From Lactobacillaceae bacterium AF64-9pH9TA (GTDB lineage: Bacteria > Bacillota > Bacilli > Lactobacillales > Lactobacillaceae): DNA of 64,000 bases. A model generated the notes under the pieces. It was not told where the DNA came from. It ran no database searches and saw only the letters and a list, made by a program, of their open reading frames with translations. The translations under genes were made by a program, and so were the position numbers. The DNA lies in assembly GCA_027681045.1 (NCBI GenBank), contig JAQDCK010000001.1, positions 1 to 64,000 of the forward strand, read 5' to 3'. This document shows, piece by piece, positions 25,832 to 33,401 of the stretch (within the stretch, counting starts at the first letter, position 1; each line of letters begins with the position of its first letter).

Positions 25832-25920
25832 GAAAAGCCCACCAGAGTCTACAGAGACCCCAGGCGGGCAGAATGCGTGCATACTAAAAAGATTGTGCTG
25901 CTTGTGGTCTCTCTGTACCA
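25832..25920 (-). promoter_or_regulatory. Probable PyrR-type transcription attenuator of pyrFE
   Basis: On the minus strand, upstream of pyrF: first a segment TACAGAGAGACC (25904-25919 region), resembling the PyrR-binding loop consensus UCCNGNGAGGYU. Next comes a strong hairpin, CCCGCC...GGTGGG with an inner GGGGTC/GACTCT stem, followed by TTTTCTT (25832-25869). The GGTCTCTGT of the terminator's 5' arm can alternatively pair with ACAGAG..ACC of the upstream segment, forming an antiterminator. This mutual complementarity is the hallmark of pyr attenuation: UMP-bound PyrR would favour termination. Which protein binds is inferred. Confidence 0.65.
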
Positions 25921-26063
25921 ATTAAAGCTCAGTTAACAAAAGACTATCACGAACTTTCTGAAAAATCAAGGGCCAGGCCAGCTTGCCTTTTTTATTTTTT
26001 TGTAGGATAATTTTGGCGAATTGAAAAGTTAAAGAAGTCACATGAAGTCACACGGGAGGAAAA

Positions 26064-26993
26064 ATGACCGCAGAAGTTAATTTGGCTGTTGAACTGCCAG
26101 GCTTGAAGCTGAAGAATCCGGTAATGCCGGCGAGTGGGACCTTTGCCTTTGGCGACTTGCCAGAGAATTTCGACTGGAATGAGATGGGGGCGATCGTCTT
26201 AAAGACTGCCACCCGGCATGCCCGGACTGGCAACCCTCAGCCGCAGATCGCCTTGCTCGCTGACGGGGTCATGAACGCCGTAGGCTTGACCAACCCAGGC
26301 GCTGAGGTCGTGGCTAGTGAAAAGATCCCGGCTTTAAGAGAAAAGCACCCGGACCTGCCAATCTTGGCCAGCGTGGGCGGGGAAAGCGTGGAAGACTACG
26401 TGGAAGTCGCGGAAATCCTGGCCGCGGCTGAACCTGACGCTTTAGAGCTCAACTTGTCCTGCCCGAACGTGTCTGAAGGTGGGATGACTTTTGGCATCGT
26501 GCCGGAAATGGTGGAAAAGATCACCCGCCTGGTTAAGGAAAAAGTAGACCTGCCGGTATACGTGAAATTGACGCCAAACGTTACCAGCATCGTGGAAATT
26601 GCCCAGGCAGCGGAAAGAGGCGGGGCTGATGGCTTGACCTTGATCAATACCTTGCTGGGCCTGCACCTTGATTTAAAGACCCGGCGGCCGGTTTTAGGCA
26701 ATGACTTTGGCGGCTTGTCTGGTCAAGCAGTTAAGCCAGTGGCTGTCCGCATGGTGGCCCAGGTCAAGCAGGCAACTAGTCTGCCGATTATTGGGGTCGG
26801 CGGGATCAACAGCCCGGAAGACGCGGCTGAATTCATCTTGGCTGGGGCTTGCGCTGTCCAGATCGGCAGCATGGCCTTCCATGACAAATTGGCCATCAAG
26901 CACGTGATTGACGGTCTGCCAGCAGTTTTGGCGGACATGGGCGCAAGTGACGTTACCAGCCTGGTTGGCCAGTGGCAGTCAAATAAACAATAG
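26064..26993 (+). CDS. pyrD: Dihydroorotate dehydrogenase, class 1
   Basis: Oxidises dihydroorotate to orotate with FMN. 309 residues, TIM barrel; the catalytic-loop motif NLSCPNV contains the base Cys of class 1 enzymes, and the flavin-phosphate motifs GVGGI and GACAVQIGS are present. The length and lack of an N-terminal membrane helix fit class 1B (NAD-linked, normally paired with PyrK), but no pyrK is adjacent, so the subclass is unsettled. It stands divergently from pyrFE; GGGAGG precedes the ATG. About 270 bases separate the two units; beyond the attenuator, nothing else stands out there. Confidence 0.93.
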   Translation: MTAEVNLAVELPGLKLKNPVMPASGTFAFGDLPENFDWNEMGAIVLKTATRHARTGNPQPQIALLADGVMNAVGLTNPGAEVVASEKIPALREKHPDLPILASVGGESVEDYVEVAEILAAAEPDALELNLSCPNVSEGGMTFGIVPEMVEKITRLVKEKVDLPVYVKLTPNVTSIVEIAQAAERGGADGLTLINTLLGLHLDLKTRRPVLGNDFGGLSGQAVKPVAVRMVAQVKQATSLPIIGVGGINSPEDAAEFILAGACAVQIGSMAFHDKLAIKHVIDGLPAVLADMGASDVTSLVGQWQSNKQ

Positions 26994-27010
26994 AAAAATT
27001 TAGAGCAAGA

Positions 27011-27063
27011 AAAAAGTGTTGAGTAATTACTTCATGGTAAGAGTAATCATTCAACACTTTTTT
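27011..27063. terminator. Bidirectional terminator between pyrD and ytxH
   Basis: AAAAAGTGTTGA / TCAACACTTTTT outer stem with an inner GTAATTAC-type stem; flanked by A and T runs, so usable from both sides. Confidence 0.85.
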
Positions 27064-27070
27064 GTTCCGA

Positions 27071-27421
27071 TTAATTTTCGCTCTCGTTCAGGTCCTGGTT
27101 GAGCTCGCTGTTTAGTCTGTCAATCTTGGCCTGCAGGCGGGCGATTTCTTCGTCAGCTTCCTGCTTGAAGCGGTCGACATCGGTGTTAAGGTCGCTGACC
27201 ACCTGTTCAGCTGCCGGCAGTTCACTGGCTAAGCGGCTGCTGGCTTCCTGGGCCCGGGAGAGGCCGTCTTGCAGGTCTTTGTGGCTTTCCTTGAAATCTT
27301 CCGCGTCTTCTTTGAGGTAGTCCCTGGTGCTCTTGCCGTTTTCATCTGGCAAAAAGGCGAAGACCGCTCCTGCTGCTGCCCCGAGCAAAAAGCCCAGGCC
27401 AAAGTGCTTGAAATTCCGCAT
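27071..27421 (-). CDS. ytxH: YtxH-like general stress protein
   Basis: 116 residues: a short glycine/alanine-rich hydrophobic N-terminus (GLGFLLGAAAGAVFAFL, about 8-24) followed by a long charged amphipathic helix or coiled coil. This is the YtxH (gas-vesicle-protein-like) pattern, of unknown biochemical function. Lies 17 bases downstream of hit on the same strand. Confidence 0.75.
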   Translation of the reverse strand: MRNFKHFGLGFLLGAAAGAVFAFLPDENGKSTRDYLKEDAEDFKESHKDLQDGLSRAQEASSRLASELPAAEQVVSDLNTDVDRFKQEADEEIARLQAKIDRLNSELNQDLNESEN

Positions 27422-27437
27422 TTTTCTTCCCCCTCAG

Positions 27438-27875
27438 TTAAAACTGGGCCTTGATCCGGTCGCAGACTTCCTGGTACTTCTTTTCGTCGTATTGGTCGGC
27501 ATTGTTTCTGGTGAAGAACTTGATGCCGTCGCCTTCCCAGCGGGGGATGAAGTGGATGTGAGAGTGCATGACCACCTGGCCGGCAATTTCCCCGTTGTTG
27601 CTGGTGATGTTCATCGCTTGGATCCGCGGGTCAGAAGCCTTGATGGCCTTGGCGATTTCCGGCACGTATTGCAAAAAGCGGCTGGCGTCTTCAGCGCTGT
27701 AGTCAAAGAAGTTGGTCAAGTGCTTCTTTGGTACCATCAATACGTGGCCTTCGTTGACCTGGGAAATGTCTAAAAAGGCCTTCACGTCGTCATTTTCAAA
27801 AACGGTGTAGCTGGGAATTTCGCCGCGGATAATCTTACAGAATAAACAGTCGTCAATTAATTCAGCCTTAGTCAT
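27438..27875 (-). CDS. hit: HIT family (Hint-type) nucleotide hydrolase
   Basis: 145 residues. N-terminal CxxC (CLFCKII) and the C-terminal histidine triad HSHIHF identify the family, which hydrolyses adenosine phosphoramidates and related nucleotides. The ATG at 27873-27875 has AGAGG upstream; the in-frame ATG at 27893 does not. Divergent from ecsAB, as in many Firmicutes. Confidence 0.93.
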   Translation of the reverse strand: MTKAELIDDCLFCKIIRGEIPSYTVFENDDVKAFLDISQVNEGHVLMVPKKHLTNFFDYSAEDASRFLQYVPEIAKAIKASDPRIQAMNITSNNGEIAGQVVMHSHIHFIPRWEGDGIKFFTRNNADQYDEKKYQEVCDRIKAQF

Positions 27876-27957
27876 TGTGTTACCTCTGATCAATTTTAAT
27901 GAGTTATTTTTTCAGTTTCTCTATGTCTCCATGCTATCATAAGAGGCAGAGAAAAAC

Positions 27958-28719
27958 ATGAAGAAAGATAGGGAAAATATGACTCTAGAAATATCGCATT
28001 TGACTGGGGGCTACAGCGGCATCCCGGTAATTAAAGACGTCAATCTGACCATCGCTTCCGGTGAAGCGATTGGCTTGATTGGCTTGAACGGGGCCGGCAA
28101 GTCCACTACCATCAAGCACCTGCTGGGGCTTCTGCGCCCGCAAGCCGGCAAAATTACTTTAAACGGGATCAACCTGGCTGAAAAGCCAGCTGAATTCAAA
28201 AAGCTGGTGGCTTACATCCCGGAAACGCCAGTCATCTACCCTGAACTGACCTTGAAAGAGCACCTGGAACTGACCATCCTGGCCTACCAGCTGGATCCGG
28301 ATAAGGCCTGGGATAAAGCGCAAAAGCTCTTGACCATGTTCCGCCTGGCAGACAAATTGGACTGGCTGCCTGTTCACTTTTCAAAAGGGATGCAGCAGAA
28401 GGTCATGATCGTGGCCGCCTTTTTGACTGACGCCCAGCTTTTAGTGATCGATGAGCCATTTACCGGCCTGGACCCTCTGGCCGTAGCCAACTTCATCGGT
28501 CTCATCAAAGAAGCACAAGAGTCTGGCAAGGAAATTCTGATGACCACCCACGTATTAGCCGATGCCCAGCAGGCCATCAAGACCTACGCGATCTTAAACC
28601 AGGGCACGATCGAGTTTACCGGCAGCCTGGATGAAATTAGGGACCACTACGGCTTAAAGGCCAGCGACTCCTTTGACAAGCTCTACCAGCTCTTGTACCA
28701 GGAGCAGAAAAATGCGTGA
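27958..28719 (+). CDS. ecsA: ABC transporter ATP-binding protein EcsA
   Basis: 253-residue ABC ATPase: Walker A GLNGAGKSTT, signature FSKGMQQKV, Walker B LLVIDEPFTGLDP, H-loop TTHVL. With EcsB it forms the Ecs exporter, known in B. subtilis to influence secretion, competence and site-2 protease activity. Start uncertain: ATG 27958 has AGAGG at long spacing, ATG 27979 matches the family N-terminus better. Overlaps ecsB by 8 bases. Confidence 0.92.
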   Translation: MKKDRENMTLEISHLTGGYSGIPVIKDVNLTIASGEAIGLIGLNGAGKSTTIKHLLGLLRPQAGKITLNGINLAEKPAEFKKLVAYIPETPVIYPELTLKEHLELTILAYQLDPDKAWDKAQKLLTMFRLADKLDWLPVHFSKGMQQKVMIVAAFLTDAQLLVIDEPFTGLDPLAVANFIGLIKEAQESGKEILMTTHVLADAQQAIKTYAILNQGTIEFTGSLDEIRDHYGLKASDSFDKLYQLLYQEQKNA

Positions 28720-29929
28720 GCTGGCGAAGAAGAGACTGCAAAGTAACTTTCAGCAGTCAGCCAAGTATTTGGCCCTGGTTTTCAATGATTTCTTTGTCCT
28801 GGCTTTGATTTTCATCTTTGGGGCGGTCATGTTCTGGTACTCCCAGGTGATGAAGGTCCTGCCGGTAAAGGCCTGGTATTATCCTCTGGTATTATCCGCC
28901 TTGCTCTGGCTGGCCTACTTGCCAGGAAAATTAGTGACCCTATTAGAGGTCGCTGACCGGCAGTTTTTGCTGGCCACTGACGACCGGCTGGATGATTATC
29001 TAGCTCCTATGCTCCGCTACAGTTTAGTCCTGCCAGCCCTGCTTTTGGCCTTAGCTGGCGGGATTATGTATCCCTTTGCCAGTTTAAAAATGGGCCTCAG
29101 CAATCTCAATTACTTTAGCTTGATCTTGGCCCTCTTTTTCGCCAAGCTCTTTGAGCAGGGGGCGGTCAGCCGCAGCTTGACTTTTGACCACAAGGTCAAG
29201 CAGGTGACCTGGCTGATCAGGTTAGTCCTTTTGTCTTTGCTTTTGGCGAGTTTGTATTTCTTGCCAAATGCCTTGTACCTGCTTTTGGCTGTTTCGATTA
29301 TTTCCGTCTTGGCCTTACGGGCCTGGAAAAATTATGCCTTTGACTGGCAGTACGCCATTGACTATGAAGCAAGGCGGAAAGAGACGGTTTATGCTGGCTT
29401 TGCCATGTTTACCGACGTCAAGGAAAGACAGGTCAACATCAAGCGGCGGAAGTACCTGGACTTTTTATTGCCGCCTTTTGGCAAGGAAAACCCAAACAGC
29501 TTCTTGTACCGGCGGACTCTTTTGCGGGACCCGGAATACTTGAACCTTTTGGCCCGGATGACGGCCTTTGCCGTTTTATTGACAGCCATGATTCAGGATC
29601 CGGTCTGGGCCCTGCTCCTGTCGGCCTTGGTCATGTACTTAACTGTCTGGCAGCTCCTGCCTTTAGGGCAAAAATATGACCAGAACATCATGTACCGGGT
29701 CTACCCAATTGCCCAAAAAGAGCAGGGGCAGGATCTCAGCCGGGTCTTAGCCTGGGCCTTGCTTTTGCAGACGGGGCTGATTATAATTTTCTGGCTGGCC
29801 ATTATGCCGGGCCAGTTTGCCTGGAGCCTCCTGCTCTTGGTCTGGTGCGGCCTTTTGGCTAAAGGCTATCTGCCTTACAAGAGCCAGCAGCTGGCGAAAA
29901 AAGCCCGCTACAAGAAGCGGAGAAAATAG
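28712..29929 (+). CDS. ecsB: ABC transporter permease EcsB
   Basis: 405-residue polytopic membrane protein with about six to eight hydrophobic segments in three groups (near residues 25-75, 100-210 and 300-390) separated by a basic cytoplasmic loop (DVKERQVNIKRRKYLDFLLPPFG), a typical EcsB feature. ATG 28712 follows GGAG at the usual spacing. Paired with EcsA. Confidence 0.9.
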   Translation: MRELAKKRLQSNFQQSAKYLALVFNDFFVLALIFIFGAVMFWYSQVMKVLPVKAWYYPLVLSALLWLAYLPGKLVTLLEVADRQFLLATDDRLDDYLAPMLRYSLVLPALLLALAGGIMYPFASLKMGLSNLNYFSLILALFFAKLFEQGAVSRSLTFDHKVKQVTWLIRLVLLSLLLASLYFLPNALYLLLAVSIISVLALRAWKNYAFDWQYAIDYEARRKETVYAGFAMFTDVKERQVNIKRRKYLDFLLPPFGKENPNSFLYRRTLLRDPEYLNLLARMTAFAVLLTAMIQDPVWALLLSALVMYLTVWQLLPLGQKYDQNIMYRVYPIAQKEQGQDLSRVLAWALLLQTGLIIIFWLAIMPGQFAWSLLLLVWCGLLAKGYLPYKSQQLAKKARYKKRRK

Positions 29930-30004
29930 GGCAGAAGAGTAAAAAGCGAACAGTAAAATAAGATATAGATAAAACTACAAATTAGAAAGAACAGAGAGAA
30001 AGAC

Positions 30005-30661
30005 ATGCGTTTAAAGAACAAGCCTTGGGCAAACGAACTGGTAGAAGAGCACCCGGAAAGCGCCTTGGACCGGCCGAATCCAGCGGAAAAGATCGACTGG
30101 GCAGCCCGCTTTGGCAACGACAAGCCAATTGAAATCGAAGTCGGCTCAGGCAAGGGGCAGTTTATTACTACTTTGGCTAAGCAGCACCCTGACCGCAACT
30201 TCGTGGCCATGGAAATCCAGAAGACGGCAGCCGGCATCATCTTGAAAAAGAAGCTGGACGAGGGGCTGGACAACCTGCAGATCCTCTGCGCCGACGCGGC
30301 CAACCTGGTGGCTTACTTCGGGGAAAACTCCACCAGCAAGATCTACCTCAACTTCAGCGATCCCTGGCCAAAGAGCCGGCATGAAAAGCGCCGCTTGACC
30401 TACAAGGACTTTTTAGCCAAGTACCAGGCAGTCTTGACCGGCAACGGAGTGATTGAATTCAAGACCGACAACTCTGGCCTGTTTGCCTACAGCGTCAAGA
30501 GCATGAACAATTACGGGATGCACTTTGACTTTGTGTCAGTTGACCTCCACCACGAAAGCGAAGAAATCGTGGAAAAGAACGTGGAAACTGAGTATGAGCA
30601 CAAGTTTGCCAGCAAGGGGCAGCCGATCTACTGCCTGCACGCGGGCTTTCTGGCCAAGTAA
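30005..30661 (+). CDS. trmB: tRNA (guanine-N7-)-methyltransferase
   Basis: Methylates N7 of G46 in the variable loop of tRNAs using SAM. 218 residues; SAM-binding EVGSGKGQFI, and the signature NFSDPWPKSRHEKRRL. Starts 75 bases after ecsB. Confidence 0.95.
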   Translation: MRLKNKPWANELVEEHPESALDRPNPAEKIDWAARFGNDKPIEIEVGSGKGQFITTLAKQHPDRNFVAMEIQKTAAGIILKKKLDEGLDNLQILCADAANLVAYFGENSTSKIYLNFSDPWPKSRHEKRRLTYKDFLAKYQAVLTGNGVIEFKTDNSGLFAYSVKSMNNYGMHFDFVSVDLHHESEEIVEKNVETEYEHKFASKGQPIYCLHAGFLAK

Positions 30662-30663
30662 AA

Positions 30664-30684
30664 AATTTCCCTTTGCCGGGAAAA
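30664..30684 (+). terminator. Weak terminator-like hairpin after trmB
   Basis: TTTCCC and GGGAAA form a 6-bp stem, but no T run follows, so termination would be inefficient at best. Confidence 0.25.
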
Positions 30685-30739
30685 TCGGTTAAAATAGCTA
30701 GTAAATATTTCTCTTATTAAAAGTAAGCAGGAGGTAAAT

Positions 30740-31060
30740 ATGGAAGAATATAAAGTAGTTGATCAAGCAAAGCTGGCGGACTTAGTCAAGAGCGGGCGGA
30801 CGGTTGTCGAATTTTCCGCTGACTGGTGCCCAGACTGCCGCTTTTTGGACCCGGCCATGCCAGCAATTGAAGCTGACTTTGCAGACAGCAAGTTCATCAA
30901 GATCGACCGGGACGGCTCCATCGACTTGTGCAGGGAAATGAACATTATGGGAATTCCTTCATTTGTTGTCTACCAAGATGGGCAAGAAATTGGTAGACTA
31001 GTTAATGGAGACCGCAAGACCAAGCAGGAAGTAGAAGCATTTTTGCGGTCGCTTGACTAG
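30740..31060 (+). CDS. Thioredoxin-like protein (CPDC active site)
   Basis: 106-residue cytoplasmic thioredoxin fold. The redox motif is WCPDC (Cys30, Cys33) instead of the usual WCGPC, and the cis-proline (MGIPSFVVY) is intact. The altered dipeptide should shift the redox potential. AGGAGG upstream. Confidence 0.88.
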   Translation: MEEYKVVDQAKLADLVKSGRTVVEFSADWCPDCRFLDPAMPAIEADFADSKFIKIDRDGSIDLCREMNIMGIPSFVVYQDGQEIGRLVNGDRKTKQEVEAFLRSLD

Positions 31061-31082
31061 ATAAGAGGGGACTTGAGATCAA

Positions 31083-31730
31083 ATGATCACTAGTATTAAC
31101 AAAGTAAGCTATCCCAACACTTTGATCGTTATCTTGGCGCAAGGCGATGGCGAAAGCAATTTTGAAGAAAAGGCTGATGTAACCCGGGTTACGGACGGCA
31201 AGGGCGAATTGACTGGCTTCAACTTCTTTAACGTAAACGAAGTTTTGGACTACGACAAGCTGCCAAACGGCGAAGTCAAGCTGGATGAAGACCAAGTCGC
31301 AGCCTTGAACGAAAAACTGGCCAGCGTTGGTTTTTCCGACAAGCTGCCTGTGGCCAAGCCGACTCTGGTTTACGGCTACGTTAAGGAATGCGCTGCCCAC
31401 CCGGACTCTGACCACCTGCACGTAACGCAAATTGACGTCGGCGATGGTCAGGACCACCAAATCGTCTGCGGGGCACCAAACATCGCCCAAGGGCAAAAGG
31501 TTGTTGTAGCACTGCCTGGCACTTTGATGCCAACTGGGGCCCAGATTTGGCCAGGTGCCTTGCGCGGGGTTGAATCAGACGGGATGATCTGCTCAGCCAG
31601 AGAACTGGGCTTGGCTCATGCTCCGCAAAAGCGGGGGATCATGGTTGTTCCGGACAGCTTCAAGATCGGTGACGAATTTGAACCGACCAAGTGTGACGAA
31701 CTGCTGGCTAGCGGCGTCATCACCCTGTAA
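31083..31730 (+). CDS. ytpR: YtpR family tRNA-binding protein
   Basis: 215 residues: an N-terminal domain typical of YtpR (about 1-90) and a C-terminal EMAP-II/OB-fold tRNA-binding domain (HPDSDHLHVTQIDVGDG, QIVCGAPN, RGVESDGMICSARELGL) that resembles the N-terminal domain of PheT encoded at 55906. Precise role unknown. Often adjacent to murC or trx genes in lactobacilli, as here. Confidence 0.88.
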   Translation: MITSINKVSYPNTLIVILAQGDGESNFEEKADVTRVTDGKGELTGFNFFNVNEVLDYDKLPNGEVKLDEDQVAALNEKLASVGFSDKLPVAKPTLVYGYVKECAAHPDSDHLHVTQIDVGDGQDHQIVCGAPNIAQGQKVVVALPGTLMPTGAQIWPGALRGVESDGMICSARELGLAHAPQKRGIMVVPDSFKIGDEFEPTKCDELLASGVITL

Positions 31731-31753
31731 TTGTTAAAAAACGGCAAAAAACG

Positions 31754-31791
31754 AAGAGCTTTCGGCTGATTATGGCCCGGAGCTCTTTTTT
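31754..31791 (+). terminator. Terminator after ytpR
   Basis: AGAGCT...AGCTCT stem extended by TTCGG/CCCGG pairing, followed by six T residues. Confidence 0.8.
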
Positions 31792-31848
31792 CTTAGCCCA
31801 AGAATGATAAAATAAGGGTCGAACGTTTGAAACAAATGGAGCGAAAAA

Positions 31849-33168
31849 ATGTTAGACAAGACTAAACAAATTTGGTTTATTGGGATCAAGGGGACCGGGA
31901 TGGCTTCCTTGGCCTTGATTTTGCACGACCTGGGCTACAAGGTTGCCGGCAGCGACATCGACAAGTACACCTTCACCCAGGATCCGCTGCAAGCCGCCGG
32001 GATTGAAGTTGCTTCTTTCTCCAAGGACAACATCAAGGAAAGCGGCCAGGTGATCGTCAAGGGCAACGCCTTCAAGAGCGACAACATTGAAGTTGCCGCC
32101 TGCGAGGAAAAGGGCATCAAGTGGCAAAGCTACCCGGACACGGTTGAAGAAATCGTCCAGCAGTACACCAGTATCGGGGTTGCGGGTTCCCACGGCAAGA
32201 CTTCAACCACCGGCCTTTTGGCAACGGTTTTGGGTGAAGCCGCTCCGACTTCCTTCCTGATTGGTGACGGGATGGGGAAGGGGGTCAAGGACTCCCGCTT
32301 CTTCGTCTACGAAGCTGACGAATACCGGCGGCACTTCCTGGCCTACCACCCGGACTACCAGATCATGACCAATGTCGACTTTGACCACCCTGACTACTTC
32401 AAGGACAGAGACGACTATGCCTCAGCCTTCCAGACAGCGGCTGATCAGACTAAGAAGGGGCTTTTTGTCTGGGGCGATGACGAACGCCTGCAGAAGATCC
32501 AGCCAAAGACGGCCAAGAAGTACACTTACGGCTTGAAGGACAGTGATGACTTCCAGGCCTTTGACGTGGTCAAGACCACTGAAGGAGCCAAGTTCCATGT
32601 CCGGGCTCACGGGGAAGACTTAGGCGAATTCACCATCCACCTTTTTGGTGACCACAATGTGATGAACGCTACGGCCGTTATTGCCATTGCCTTTACTGAA
32701 GGCATCGACCTTGATGTAGTGAGAAAGGGTCTGGTCAAGTACACCGGGGCCAAGCGCCGCTTCAGCGAAAAGGACTTCGGCGACACGGTGGTTATTGATG
32801 ACTACGCCCACCACCCAACTGAACTGCGGGCTACGATTCAAGCTGCCCGGCAGAAGTTCCCGGACCGGAAGCTGGTTACCATCTTCCAGCCGCACACTTA
32901 CTCCAGAACCAAGGAATTCGAAGAAGAATACGTGGAAATTCTGAAGGGGGTCGACAAGGCCTTCTTGACGCCGATCTATGGGTCAGCCAGAGAAAAGGCG
33001 GGCGATATCAAGAGTGAAGATATCACCAGCCAGATTCCAGGTGCTGAAGTCATCGACTTCGACAATCTGAAGGATCTTTTGGCCTACAAGGGCGACTGCA
33101 TCGTCTTCATGGGTGCCGGCGACATTCCTAAATACGAAGTAGCATTTGAAGAAATGCTGGAAAAGTAA
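31849..33168 (+). CDS. murC: UDP-N-acetylmuramate--L-alanine ligase
   Basis: Adds L-alanine to UDP-MurNAc, the first amino acid of the peptidoglycan stem. 439 residues with the Mur ligase order: Rossmann-like N-terminus (GIKGTGMASLA), ATP loop GSHGKTSTTG (about 112-121), central DNVD/FDHPDYF metal-nucleotide region and C-terminal DDYAHHPTE. Single gene bounded by terminators on both sides. Confidence 0.97.
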   Translation: MLDKTKQIWFIGIKGTGMASLALILHDLGYKVAGSDIDKYTFTQDPLQAAGIEVASFSKDNIKESGQVIVKGNAFKSDNIEVAACEEKGIKWQSYPDTVEEIVQQYTSIGVAGSHGKTSTTGLLATVLGEAAPTSFLIGDGMGKGVKDSRFFVYEADEYRRHFLAYHPDYQIMTNVDFDHPDYFKDRDDYASAFQTAADQTKKGLFVWGDDERLQKIQPKTAKKYTYGLKDSDDFQAFDVVKTTEGAKFHVRAHGEDLGEFTIHLFGDHNVMNATAVIAIAFTEGIDLDVVRKGLVKYTGAKRRFSEKDFGDTVVIDDYAHHPTELRATIQAARQKFPDRKLVTIFQPHTYSRTKEFEEEYVEILKGVDKAFLTPIYGSAREKAGDIKSEDITSQIPGAEVIDFDNLKDLLAYKGDCIVFMGAGDIPKYEVAFEEMLEK

Positions 33169-33180
33169 GATAAGCAGCAG

Positions 33181-33213
33181 ACAAGCCGTTGACTAAGTCA
33201 GCGGCTTGTTTTT
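33181..33213 (+). terminator. murC terminator
   Basis: ACAAGCCG / CGGCTTGT stem with an inner short stem, followed by TTTTT. Confidence 0.8.
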
Positions 33214-33326
33214 ATGCCATATTTTTTCCGATATTTGCCAGGGCTGTGGCCGGCGCCATCGGGACTTCTCTGACTTCAGCTATCGTGACCCTGAGCCAAG
33301 CCGGTGAAAACAGAAGGCGGTCTTAA
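33213..33326 (+). pseudogene. Possible scrap of an EmrB/QacA-type MFS transporter
   Basis: Between murC and polA one frame reads IFARAVAGAIGTSLTSAIVTL followed by SQAGENRRRS and TAA at 33324-33326. The run AVAGAIGTSL resembles the conserved R-x-GGSIGTAL segment near the end of drug-exporting MFS proteins. The DNA is GC-rich like coding sequence, unlike the flanking AT-rich spacer. There is no start or upstream protein. It is a short match, so chance cannot be excluded. Confidence 0.35.
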
Positions 33327-33401
33327 ATAATTAACGAACGTGTAAAAACTGTTAAAATACATATAGGTATTTTGAGAGTTTTTATTTTGTAAGGAATGAC
33401 A

